Shown here piece after piece: positions 24,885-32,231 of a stretch of DNA of 43,975 bases. A program made the position numbers and the translations under genes. Under the pieces are notes generated by a model. It was not told where the DNA came from. It did not search any database and worked only from the letters and a program-made list of their open reading frames with translations. Numbering within the stretch: position 1 is the stretch's first letter; every line of letters starts with the position of its first letter. Source of the DNA: Caldilineaceae bacterium SB0661_bin_32 (GTDB taxonomy: Bacteria; Chloroflexota; Anaerolineae; Caldilineales; Caldilineaceae); assembly GCA_009841235.1 (NCBI GenBank), contig VXMH01000120.1, positions 1 through 43,975 on the forward strand. Reading direction: 5' to 3'.

Positions 24885-25569
24885 TGATAAACTCTTCTTT
24901 GAACCAGCTTCTGGTTCTCTCCGCTTCTTCTCTTTGCTGTCGATTCGCGATGCTGAGCAATGGTCGCCGCAATTCTATGCGTGAGAGATTTGTGGTAATC
25001 GCCAGTGTTGCGCGCGAGCGGGAAGTCGATCCTCCGCTTCGCTCCTGCCTTCCGTGCCAGAGCCGCCAGCACGCCTGGGGGGTGGCGAGTTCGGCTTCAC
25101 ATACTGCGAATATGTCAAGAAAGTCTCGCGGTGCCCCTCTTTCGATAAGAGCGACCATCTTACTGGCAATCAGGTCGTTGAGGCTGTCGAGTTGGACATC
25201 AATCCACTGGGAGGGAACTGATTTCTCCAGTTGAACAGATCGATCCGCAATCTGAAAGCTGAAGACCGTCCTCTTTTCGCGGCGCAGCTCTATGCTAACC
25301 ACGTCGCCCCACTCGCGTATCCTCAGTTCTCCATGGCCGGTCAATACGCCTGAGATTAGTTCCACCACTCGTCGTCTTTGGGCCGCTGACACGCCCTCTG
25401 ACCACCATGCGTCAACGTCGTGCGTCGGCCTATGGTCAAGGTAGTGTAACAGACCGAATGCCCCTCCCAAAGAGATTGCCTGTCCCAGTCCGGCTGACGC
25501 GAGCGCCGTTAAGCAGTCCTCGGCGTAAGTAGGAATGCGAGCGGGGCGTACTGGATTTCTATTGGGCAC
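24868..25569 (-). CDS. Nucleotidyltransferase, AbiEii toxin family
   Basis: This 233-residue protein shows AbiEii/nucleotidyltransferase features. The first is ISLGGAFGLLHYLDHRPTHD followed by VDAWW (glycine pair and the Asp-x-Asp-like metal site). The second is the later segment VQLDSLNDLIASKMVALIER followed by GAPRDFLDIFAV. AbiE toxins are type IV toxin-antitoxin nucleotidyltransferases and normally follow an AbiEi antitoxin. No AbiEi-like gene is beside it. Its GTG start lies only eight bases after the stop of the MalG-type permease gene, so it appears to be the penultimate gene of the sugar transporter operon. No clear ribosome binding site is seen, suggesting coupling to the permease. 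Confidence 0.75.
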   Translation of the reverse strand: MPNRNPVRPARIPTYAEDCLTALASAGLGQAISLGGAFGLLHYLDHRPTHDVDAWWSEGVSAAQRRRVVELISGVLTGHGELRIREWGDVVSIELRREKRTVFSFQIADRSVQLEKSVPSQWIDVQLDSLNDLIASKMVALIERGAPRDFLDIFAVCEAELATPQACWRLWHGRQERSGGSTSRSRATLAITTNLSRIELRRPLLSIANRQQREEAERTRSWFKEEFINAGMD

Positions 25570-25577
25570 GCTATTGT

Positions 25578-26477
25578 TCAGATCTTGAGGCCGCTGAGGA
25601 CGACGCCCTGGATGAAGTAGCGCTGGGCGGCGGCGAAAAGGGTGATGACGGGAATCGTCATGATTGCGGCTGCGGCCATGAGCAGATGATCGCGTGGGTC
25701 TCTCGATTCGAGCGGAATGTTCTGGAAGAATCGAAGGCCGACTGCTGCTGTAAAGAGCTCCACCTTGCTTAGATAAATGAATGGTCCGAAGAATTCGTTC
25801 CAGTCACCGAGGAACTGAAGAATAGCGACTGTGGTCAGCGCTGGTTTCATCAGGGGCAAGAGGACACCCCACAGAATGCGTATTGGCGACGCGCCGTCCA
25901 TCAAGGCGGCCTCGTCCAAGTCGCGGGGGATCGACATGATGAACTGGCGCAGAAGGAAAATCATGAATGCGCCGCCCCCGAGCCAGGAACCTATCGTTAG
26001 GGGCACGTAAGTGTTGATCAGTTTCAGGTTGAAAAACAGCACGTACTGAGGGATAAGAATCACTTGTGTCGGGATCATCATCGTGCCCAGCATGAGGACG
26101 AACCAAAACTCCTTGCCAATGTAGTTGAAACGGGCAAAAGAGTATGCTGTGAGGGAGCCGGTGATGATGACGCCCGGAATCGTAATGGCCGTAATCAGAA
26201 AGCTGTTTGCCATCCAGCGAGCGAACGGGACCGACTGGAAGACCTGGGCATAGTTGGCCCATTGGGGAATCGAGGGAAACAGATGCGGTTCGTAGGAGCG
26301 CAGTTCCTGCCAGGTCTGCAGAGAGCTTGAGACGGTCCAGAATAGAGGAAAGGCGAACATGAGGCCGGCGGCAGTCAGCAAAATGTAGGTCACCGCCTTT
26401 TGGATCTGCGTACGTCCGCGACGGTAGACGTCGCCGCTGATGTCCGTGCTGGGAATTCGTTCAATGGTTGCGGCCAT
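25578..26477 (-). CDS. Carbohydrate ABC transporter permease, MalG type (second importer)
   Basis: This 299-residue inner-membrane protein has about six membrane segments, starting AVTYILLTAAGLMFAFPLFWTVSSSL. The EAA loop that docks the ATPase is DEAALMDGASPIRILWGVLLPLMKP. GDWNEFFGPFIYL and FAAAQRYFIQGVVLSGLK are typical ends of CUT1-family MalG proteins. It starts six bases after the MalF-type gene stop, with GGGAG ahead. It pairs with the MalF-type permease upstream and presumably with the binding protein at 27506-28849. No ATPase gene is in this window. Confidence 0.93.
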   Translation of the reverse strand: MAATIERIPSTDISGDVYRRGRTQIQKAVTYILLTAAGLMFAFPLFWTVSSSLQTWQELRSYEPHLFPSIPQWANYAQVFQSVPFARWMANSFLITAITIPGVIITGSLTAYSFARFNYIGKEFWFVLMLGTMMIPTQVILIPQYVLFFNLKLINTYVPLTIGSWLGGGAFMIFLLRQFIMSIPRDLDEAALMDGASPIRILWGVLLPLMKPALTTVAILQFLGDWNEFFGPFIYLSKVELFTAAVGLRFFQNIPLESRDPRDHLLMAAAAIMTIPVITLFAAAQRYFIQGVVLSGLKI

Positions 26478-26483
26478 GTTTCT

Positions 26484-27428
26484 TTAGCTCCCGTAGTAAA
26501 AGACCCAGCGGCGCGAGAGACGCAGTTGCCAGATTGTCATCGAAACAATAACGAATGCAAAGAACCAGGCTAGAGACGACGCGTAGCCCATGTTCCAGTA
26601 GTCAAATGCGTGCCGGTACAGGTGCAAACTGTAGAATGTTGTAGCGAAACCGGGCCCGCCTTCGGTGGCTACGAAAGCGGCGGTGAACACCTGCAGCCCG
26701 CCGATGATTCCAAGAACCATGTTGAAAAAGATTGTTGGCGTCAGAAGAGGAATGGTAACGTGGCGCAATTTGTGAAGTGCGGTGGCGCCGTCAATGGATG
26801 CAGCTTCGTACAGAGACTCCGGGATTCCCTGCAGCCCGGCCAGGAAAATAATCATGCGAGTGCCGCCCAGTCCCTGCCAGAGGCCCATCATGATGAGCGA
26901 AGGAATAGCCCAGCGGCGGTCGCCGAACCAGCCGGGTGGGTCGGACCATCCAAGGTCGATCAGCCACTGGTTGATTATCCCGAAGTCAGCGTGGAGCAGC
27001 CACTTCCAGAGGACTACTGAAGCCACAATCGGCACTAACGAAGGCATAAAGAAGAGCGTCCGGTACATGGCCAATCCCTTCAATTTGGCATTGAGCAGGA
27101 TCGCCAGAAACATTGAGCCGATAACGCCTAGAGGAACGCCCAGTCCCGCATAGTAGAAGGTTCGTCCCAAAGAAGTGTAAAAGAGCGGATCATCGGTAAA
27201 CATCTTGATGTAGTTGTCGAGGCCGATCCACTCGGGCGCGCTGAGTACGTCATATTTTGTAAAGCTGAAGTAGAGAGATCCCAAACCGGGACCGATAAAT
27301 AGTCCAAAGAATCCAAGCAGCCAGGGGATGAGGAAAAGATAACCGTAGAAGTTGTCCCGCCTCTGCTTAGTTGTCGTCAGTCTCTCTGACAAGCCCTGAA
27401 ATTTGAGACGGCTAGCCAGGGTCGCCAT
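26484..27428 (-). CDS. Carbohydrate ABC transporter permease, MalF type (second importer)
   Basis: This 314-residue CUT1-type permease has a first membrane segment YGYLFLIPWLLGFFGLFIGPG and a MalF-type start with FTKYDVLSAPEWIGLDNYIK. The EAA loop is YEAASIDGATALHKLRHVTIPLLTP. GGLQVFTAAFVATEGGPGFAT is the typical MalF-like substrate-cavity region. ATG at 27428 is chosen because GGAG lies six bases upstream; ATG 27434 and TTG 27440 are possible. A strong hairpin lies between it and the binding-protein gene, so it is probably made at a lower level than the binding protein. Confidence 0.93.
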   Translation of the reverse strand: MATLASRLKFQGLSERLTTTKQRRDNFYGYLFLIPWLLGFFGLFIGPGLGSLYFSFTKYDVLSAPEWIGLDNYIKMFTDDPLFYTSLGRTFYYAGLGVPLGVIGSMFLAILLNAKLKGLAMYRTLFFMPSLVPIVASVVLWKWLLHADFGIINQWLIDLGWSDPPGWFGDRRWAIPSLIMMGLWQGLGGTRMIIFLAGLQGIPESLYEAASIDGATALHKLRHVTIPLLTPTIFFNMVLGIIGGLQVFTAAFVATEGGPGFATTFYSLHLYRHAFDYWNMGYASSLAWFFAFVIVSMTIWQLRLSRRWVFYYGS

Positions 27429-27448
27429 TTGCATCTCCAATAATAGTA

Positions 27449-27486
27449 AGCGCTGGGCAAAATCGGCCTCCGACCTGCCCAGCGCT
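27449..27486 (-). other. Strong hairpin between binding-protein and permease genes
   Basis: Perfectly complementary 11-base arms lie at 27449-27459 and 27476-27486 with a 16-base loop. On the plus strand it is followed by TTTTT at 27490-27494, so it would also act as a plus-strand terminator. In the transcribed minus direction there is no T-run. By analogy with the malE-malF spacer hairpin of enterobacteria it may stabilise the binding-protein mRNA and reduce permease expression; that is inference. Confidence 0.7.
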
Positions 27487-27505
27487 CAATTTTTGCCTGA
27501 GAAGT

Positions 27506-28849
27506 CTACGCTGGATCCTCGTCGAGTACTGCCTGGATATTGTCGTGCAGGTCCTGCAAGCCCTTTTCGAACTCAACCGGCTGGTGCGGGTCGAGGAGCA
27601 GGTCGGTCCACTGCTGCACGGCCGATGTATACTCGCGCCCGCGAGAGTTGGCCGGCGCATGAGCGGGAATCCCGTTTTCAAGACTCGGGATAAACCACTC
27701 GTGGATCGGATCCTCGTCGATGAGAGACTGGACTACGTCAGGACGCACCATCGCGAAGTTCCGGGCGACCAGGTTGAAGTCGAGGCTGCCGTCGTGTCCC
27801 GCGATATGCAGGAGGAACTGGTAGCCGACGTCGGCGTGGTCCTGATCGGTGCGAAGATTCCAGGTGCCGCCGCGCAGCTGCGAGGGGATGCGGCCATCTT
27901 CCCGCAGCGGGAAGAGAATCTGCCAGGCCTTGGCGACGGTTTCGTCTTCAATCTGATTCTTGAAGTTGCGCACACAGAGCGAGCCGCACCAATTCATGGT
28001 GAGAAGCCCTGCTACGAGCGCGCCGCCGGTGTTTTCGAGGTCGCCTGGGGCCGGAAGTACTTGCTCTTCTACGCCCAGCTTATAGGCCCAGCGCATCGCT
28101 TCCGTGGCTTTGGGGTCGTCGAGCAGCAGGCACTTGGTGCCTTCTTCATTTATCAAGGAGCTGCCGAACAGTCGGCAAAGGACGACGACAGTTGCTTCGT
28201 TGTGGCTGATGTTCAGCCCGAAACGCTCGCCTTCGACGTAGAAAGAGTGCGCCCACTCGTCAATGGTGTCGATCGAAACGTCGTTTCCAGTCGGGTCGGG
28301 CAGATCGATGCCGGCCTCTTCCAGGTGTACGGCGTTGGTTACGAGCGTATCGAAGCCGGCCCAGCCCCAGCTGGGGAATCCGTAGAGTTTGCCCTGGTAA
28401 TACTGTAAGCCCAGGAAGTGTTCAAACCACTGGCTTAAATCGGTGCCATCGGCGGCGACCAGCTCATCGATGGGCATGATGATATTCTTGTTGATGGCGC
28501 GCCAGAAGTGGTAGTGGGAAGGATCGAAGGCGATGATTTCGCCGAGATCGCCGGCAGCCTGGGCTGCGTACATCTTGGCATAATTGTCCTGCTGGCCCGA
28601 TCCGGCCAAGGGACGCAGCTCGATCGTCACGTCGGGGTGCATCTCTGTGAAGGTCTCGATGCGCTCTTCATTCCAACCGCTGCCAATGCCGCGGAAGGTG
28701 TCCCAGCGCAGGTGGACGGGCTCCATTGCGGCGCCTTCGTCGCCCATGTCTTCTGCCGGGGCGGCCGGGGCAACACAGGCGGCAAGAGCGCCTGCGGAGA
28801 CGGCGAGCGCGCCTTGCAGGAATGATCGTCTAGAAACGTGATCTCTCAT
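27506..28849 (-). CDS. Sugar-binding lipoprotein (CUT1 family 1 solute-binding protein), second importer
   Basis: This 447-residue binding protein has a twin-arginine lipoprotein signal: RRSFLQG (R7, R8) and lipobox LAAC with the modified cysteine C25. A Tat-exported, lipid-anchored extracellular protein is expected. The mature part shows SBP type 1 features (TFTEMHPDVTIELRP, FDPSHYHFWRAI, PSWGWAGFDTLVTNAV). It starts with GGAGG five bases before the ATG. It is followed by the hairpin at 27449-27486 and then MalF and MalG. Sequence similarity to the neighbouring binding protein is low at a glance apart from the signal region, so the two probably bind different sugars. Confidence 0.92.
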   Translation of the reverse strand: MRDHVSRRSFLQGALAVSAGALAACVAPAAPAEDMGDEGAAMEPVHLRWDTFRGIGSGWNEERIETFTEMHPDVTIELRPLAGSGQQDNYAKMYAAQAAGDLGEIIAFDPSHYHFWRAINKNIIMPIDELVAADGTDLSQWFEHFLGLQYYQGKLYGFPSWGWAGFDTLVTNAVHLEEAGIDLPDPTGNDVSIDTIDEWAHSFYVEGERFGLNISHNEATVVVLCRLFGSSLINEEGTKCLLLDDPKATEAMRWAYKLGVEEQVLPAPGDLENTGGALVAGLLTMNWCGSLCVRNFKNQIEDETVAKAWQILFPLREDGRIPSQLRGGTWNLRTDQDHADVGYQFLLHIAGHDGSLDFNLVARNFAMVRPDVVQSLIDEDPIHEWFIPSLENGIPAHAPANSRGREYTSAVQQWTDLLLDPHQPVEFEKGLQDLHDNIQAVLDEDPA

Positions 28850-28898
28850 TGGTTCCTCCGGAAATGGAATGACGGATGAGTATAGTCAATTGCGAAAA

Positions 28899-28935
28899 GC
28901 CGCGACCCGGGTTCCGTCAGATTCCGGGCCGCGGC
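28899..28935 (-). terminator. Hairpin followed by TTTT after the first binding-protein gene
   Basis: Arms at 28899-28910 and 28924-28935 pair over 11 of 12 bases with one A/C mismatch. In the minus direction the stem is followed immediately by TTTT. It lies just after the stop of the binding-protein gene at 28957. It is either a full terminator or an attenuator separating the two transporter cassettes. Confidence 0.65.
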
Positions 28936-28956
28936 CGAAACAGCCGCTGAAGTCAA

Positions 28957-30294
28957 CTATGCGAGCGGGTCTTTGTCCAGGACTTCCTGTACCAGGAGGT
29001 GAGTCTGCTCGACTCCCTCTTCAAACTCTACTGCCTGCGTCCAAATGGCCTGGAGATTGTTGTTCATCGTATCGACGAACTCCGACGTACGGGCATTGGC
29101 CGGACGGTGCCACTTGCGCGGGCCTTCGGGATAGATCTGTTGGTGCTGGCGGAAGATCGGGTGGATGGAATTAAGCTCATCGCTTTCCCAAACATCCTTG
29201 CGGCCGCCTGGGCTGCCGGCGCCAAAGAAGACATGCTCGATGCCGTCTTCCTTGGTGGAGTAGAAGTCCAGCACCTGGAACGCCTCCGAGGGGTGCTTGG
29301 AGTTGCCGGTTATGCCGAAGGCAGCGGCCGACACCTGCGAACCCCGTAATCCGGTAGGTCCTACCGGTCCTACGACAGCATCCCATTCGAACTCAATGTC
29401 ACCTTCATTCTTCATGTTGGTGTACCGACCAATCAGACCTGTGGTCGTGTTGAAGGAACCTACTTTACCGGCAACGAAGTTGTTTACGGCCTCGTCGCCG
29501 CACTGGCATGGATCGACGCCATGCGTGTGCTGCAGGTCATAGAGCCAGCGCAGGCCGGCGATCGACTCTTCCTGGTCCAGCAAGGACATTGTGCCATCTT
29601 CGCTAATGGCGTCGCCGCCGAAGATGCGCAGATAGGACGGGACGTGCTCCTGGCCCGTACCAAAGGAACGGATTCCCCAGACCTCGGGAGGATCCGTTAC
29701 CGCCTTACCGATAGCAACGTAGTCATCGGTCGTCCAGTCCGGGTGGGGGAGTTCGCCGCCCGACTCCTCTATCAGAGTCTTGTTGTGATAGTAGGCGGTC
29801 GTGCCGTAGTGACCATGGTTGGGTATGGCATGCAGCTCGCCGTTCAAGGTAAGGGCGGCCAGCAGCGAGTCCCAGAAGTTGGACAGATCGAAGTCTTTGG
29901 CGGCGACTATGTCGTCCAGCGGAATCAATACGCCCTTGGCCTTGTGCTCGGGCGGGTTGTTGAGATAGGTCCAGACCACATCTCCGACCGTACCGGAGGC
30001 AGAGAGTGCGTAGATCTTGGGATACATCTCATTGCCGGGCAGCTCGTCGATCTCCAGGTTGATGCCGGGATTCTGCTCTTCGAACAAGGGCTGACGGCTG
30101 ATGTGCCAGTCTGCGTGTGTACCCAGGCGTGTGTGGAAGAGTACGGTGACGGGCTCCTCCGAGGCCTCCATCATGTCCCCGGAATCACCGCCGGCAGGGG
30201 CGCCGGCAGGAACACAGGCAGACAAGGCGAGACCGCCAGTTGCTGCAAGAGAACCAGCTAGGAACTGGCGGCGACTTACACGTTTGTGAAGCAT
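28957..30294 (-). CDS. Sugar-binding lipoprotein (CUT1 solute-binding protein), first importer
   Basis: This 445-residue protein has a Tat lipoprotein signal: RRQFLAG (R8, R9) and lipobox LSAC with C27. ATG at 30294 has AGGAGG seven bases upstream; the open frame runs nine codons further but without a site. The mature protein shows typical features: EEQNPGINLEIDELPGNEM, VWTYLNNPPEHKAKG, AIPNHGHYGTTAYYHNKTL. It is placed after the MalF/MalG pair at 30355-32231 and before a hairpin, so it probably serves that pair. The linker after the cysteine is Gly/Ala/Pro/Ser-rich, as in other Gram-positive-like lipoproteins. Confidence 0.93.
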   Translation of the reverse strand: MLHKRVSRRQFLAGSLAATGGLALSACVPAGAPAGGDSGDMMEASEEPVTVLFHTRLGTHADWHISRQPLFEEQNPGINLEIDELPGNEMYPKIYALSASGTVGDVVWTYLNNPPEHKAKGVLIPLDDIVAAKDFDLSNFWDSLLAALTLNGELHAIPNHGHYGTTAYYHNKTLIEESGGELPHPDWTTDDYVAIGKAVTDPPEVWGIRSFGTGQEHVPSYLRIFGGDAISEDGTMSLLDQEESIAGLRWLYDLQHTHGVDPCQCGDEAVNNFVAGKVGSFNTTTGLIGRYTNMKNEGDIEFEWDAVVGPVGPTGLRGSQVSAAAFGITGNSKHPSEAFQVLDFYSTKEDGIEHVFFGAGSPGGRKDVWESDELNSIHPIFRQHQQIYPEGPRKWHRPANARTSEFVDTMNNNLQAIWTQAVEFEEGVEQTHLLVQEVLDKDPLA

Positions 30295-30354
30295 CTTGCT
30301 TCCTCCTTGTGGGTAGGACAACTTTCGACAGAAAACTAGAAGTGTAGAGGAGAG

Positions 30355-31281
30355 CTATCCTTTTATGCCGGACATGACAATCCCCTGGACGAGATACCGT
30401 TGCGCCAAAAAGAAGATTATGATGATAGGCGCAGTCATCATCACACTGGCTGCCATTAACAAGTGGTACTTGGGTTCGGTGTCATCGGCGAAGCCGGCGA
30501 CGGCCTGGAAATAGCGGATTCCGATCGCGAGTGTGTACTTCGTCTTTGTGTTCAGAAAGATGAAGGGGTAGAGAAATTCGTTCCACTGTGACATGAAAGT
30601 GAGAACGGCCGCCGTTGCCGTGACAGGAATGGAAAGGGGCATCAGGATCTGCCAGAAGATGCGCACGTAGCCGGCGCCGTCTATTCGCGCTGCCTCATCG
30701 AGATCGATTGGAATGCTGAGAAAGAACTGGCGCATCAGGAAAATGAGAAATGCGCTGCCGCCGAAGAAGGATGGGATGATTAGTGGTCTGTAGGTGTCCA
30801 GCCATCCAATCTTTGCGAACATGAGGTAGAGAGGAATCAGAGTAACCTCCACCGGCAGCATCATGGTGCTGAGGGTGATGATAAAGAGCACGTCCCGAGC
30901 AGGGTATCGAAAGCGGGCGAAAGAGTAACCGACGAGGGCGGCCGTAAGAACCGCGCCAAAGGTTGAGACAATCGCCACGAAGGTCGAGTTCCAAGTCCAA
31001 GTGGCCCAGGACACGATTTCGAAGACTTTCGGATAGTTTTGAAACTGTGGAACCTCCGGAAGCCACGTGGGGGGGAACCTGAACAGTTCGCCCCCTCTCT
31101 TTAGCGAGGAGAGTACCGTCCAGACAAAGGGGAACATGAAAACGGCCGAACTGGAAACAGCGACCAGATAGAGGACTCCCCGGCCTATGGCGCGCTGGAA
31201 TGAGGCTGACTGGAATATCCCTGCTGAGTGAATTCCGCTTCCGGTCTGTTTTCCGCCGGAGGCAATTGCTTCGCCCGCCAT
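30355..31281 (-). CDS. Carbohydrate ABC transporter permease, MalG type (first importer)
   Basis: This 308-residue permease is recognised by LYLVAVSSSAVFMFPFVWTVLSSL, the EAA loop DEAARIDGAGYVRIFWQILM, and the C-terminal FFLAQRYLVQGIVMSGIKG. The open frame extends to 31371 but the true start is the ATG at 31281: it overlaps the upstream stop in TGATG and has GGAGG about seven bases before. The N-terminal 30 residues are polar and cytoplasmic. It pairs with the MalF-type gene directly upstream and the binding protein directly downstream. Confidence 0.92.
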   Translation of the reverse strand: MAGEAIASGGKQTGSGIHSAGIFQSASFQRAIGRGVLYLVAVSSSAVFMFPFVWTVLSSLKRGGELFRFPPTWLPEVPQFQNYPKVFEIVSWATWTWNSTFVAIVSTFGAVLTAALVGYSFARFRYPARDVLFIITLSTMMLPVEVTLIPLYLMFAKIGWLDTYRPLIIPSFFGGSAFLIFLMRQFFLSIPIDLDEAARIDGAGYVRIFWQILMPLSIPVTATAAVLTFMSQWNEFLYPFIFLNTKTKYTLAIGIRYFQAVAGFADDTEPKYHLLMAASVMMTAPIIIIFFLAQRYLVQGIVMSGIKG

Positions 31282-32231
31282 CAGTCCACCTCCCCTGCGT
31301 AGTAAACCCATCGTCGCGACTGTCTGAACTGAACATATGTGAAGACGAACAAGACGAAGAAGAAGATCCAAGCGAGGGCCGAAGCGTAACCCATCTCAAA
31401 ATACTGAAAGGCACGCGTATAGATGTGTAGGGCGTAGAACCAGGTAGCGTAAGCTGGCCCGCCTTGGGTGGCGACAAAGGCTGCGGCAAAGACTTTGAGT
31501 GCCCCAATGATGCCCAGAACCATGTTGAAAAATATGGTGGGAGTAAGCATGGGGATGGTGACGTTAAGAAACTTGGCCCAGAGACCGGCGCCGTCAACGA
31601 CGGCCGCGTCGTACAGTTCCTGCGGCACGCCCTGTAGACCGGCCAGAAAGATCAACATGGTGTTGCCGCCGATCGCCCCCCACATCGCCATGATTATGAG
31701 GCCGGTCATGGCCCAATCCGGATCGCGAAACCAGCCGGGTGCGTTGTCGCTGCCGGTGATAGTCCGAATCCAGTGGTTTATCGGCCCTACGTCGGCGTTG
31801 AAGATCCAGCCCCAAAGCACGGCAGAAGCCACAATGGGCGTCAGGTGAGGCAGGAAGAAAAAGGTGCGGAACCAGGCCGTTCCGCGAAGCGCCTGATTGA
31901 GAAGCATGGCCGCCGATAGTGCCCCGACCAGCGACAGTGGCACGACTATCAGAGCGTAGCGAAAGGTCAGCATCATCGAGGGCCAGAAAAGGCGGTCTTT
32001 GGTGAAGATTTCGATGAAATTCTTCAAGCCGACGAAGTCAGGAGGATTTACGACGTCATACCGGGTGAAGCTGAGGAAGCCGGAGGTCATCATTGGGCCG
32101 ATGATGAAGAGAATAATGCCCAGCAGCCAGGGCGACAGGAAAATGTAGCCGGCGATCGCCTCCTTTGCGCGGAGGTTTCTCGTCCAGCGGGGAAGTGGTA
32201 TCCGTGCGCCCGCCATCGCTTTCGTCGTCAT
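31281..32231 (-). CDS. Carbohydrate ABC transporter permease, MalF type (first importer)
   Basis: This 316-residue permease contains AGYIFLSPWLLGIILFIIGP, FTRYDVVNPPDFVGLKNFIE, the EAA loop YDAAVVDGAGLWAKFLNVTI and AFVATQGGPAYATWFYAL. It is clearly paralogous to the MalF-type protein at 26484-27428. Its start overlaps the upstream hydrolase stop (ATGA), so translation of the hydrolase, MalF and MalG is chained. Together with the binding protein at 28957-30294 it forms an importer lacking its own ATPase. Confidence 0.93.
   Translation of the reverse strand: MTTKAMAGARIPLPRWTRNLRAKEAIAGYIFLSPWLLGIILFIIGPMMTSGFLSFTRYDVVNPPDFVGLKNFIEIFTKDRLFWPSMMLTFRYALIVVPLSLVGALSAAMLLNQALRGTAWFRTFFFLPHLTPIVASAVLWGWIFNADVGPINHWIRTITGSDNAPGWFRDPDWAMTGLIIMAMWGAIGGNTMLIFLAGLQGVPQELYDAAVVDGAGLWAKFLNVTIPMLTPTIFFNMVLGIIGALKVFAAAFVATQGGPAYATWFYALHIYTRAFQYFEMGYASALAWIFFFVLFVFTYVQFRQSRRWVYYAGEVD

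Noticed and set aside
27545..28408. Plus-strand open frame of 287 codons
   Set aside because: It is antisense to a sugar-binding lipoprotein gene with a clear signal peptide and ribosome binding site; no protein features are seen.
29521..30261. Plus-strand open frame of 246 codons
   Set aside because: It is antisense to the first sugar-binding lipoprotein gene and has no ribosome binding site or known pattern.
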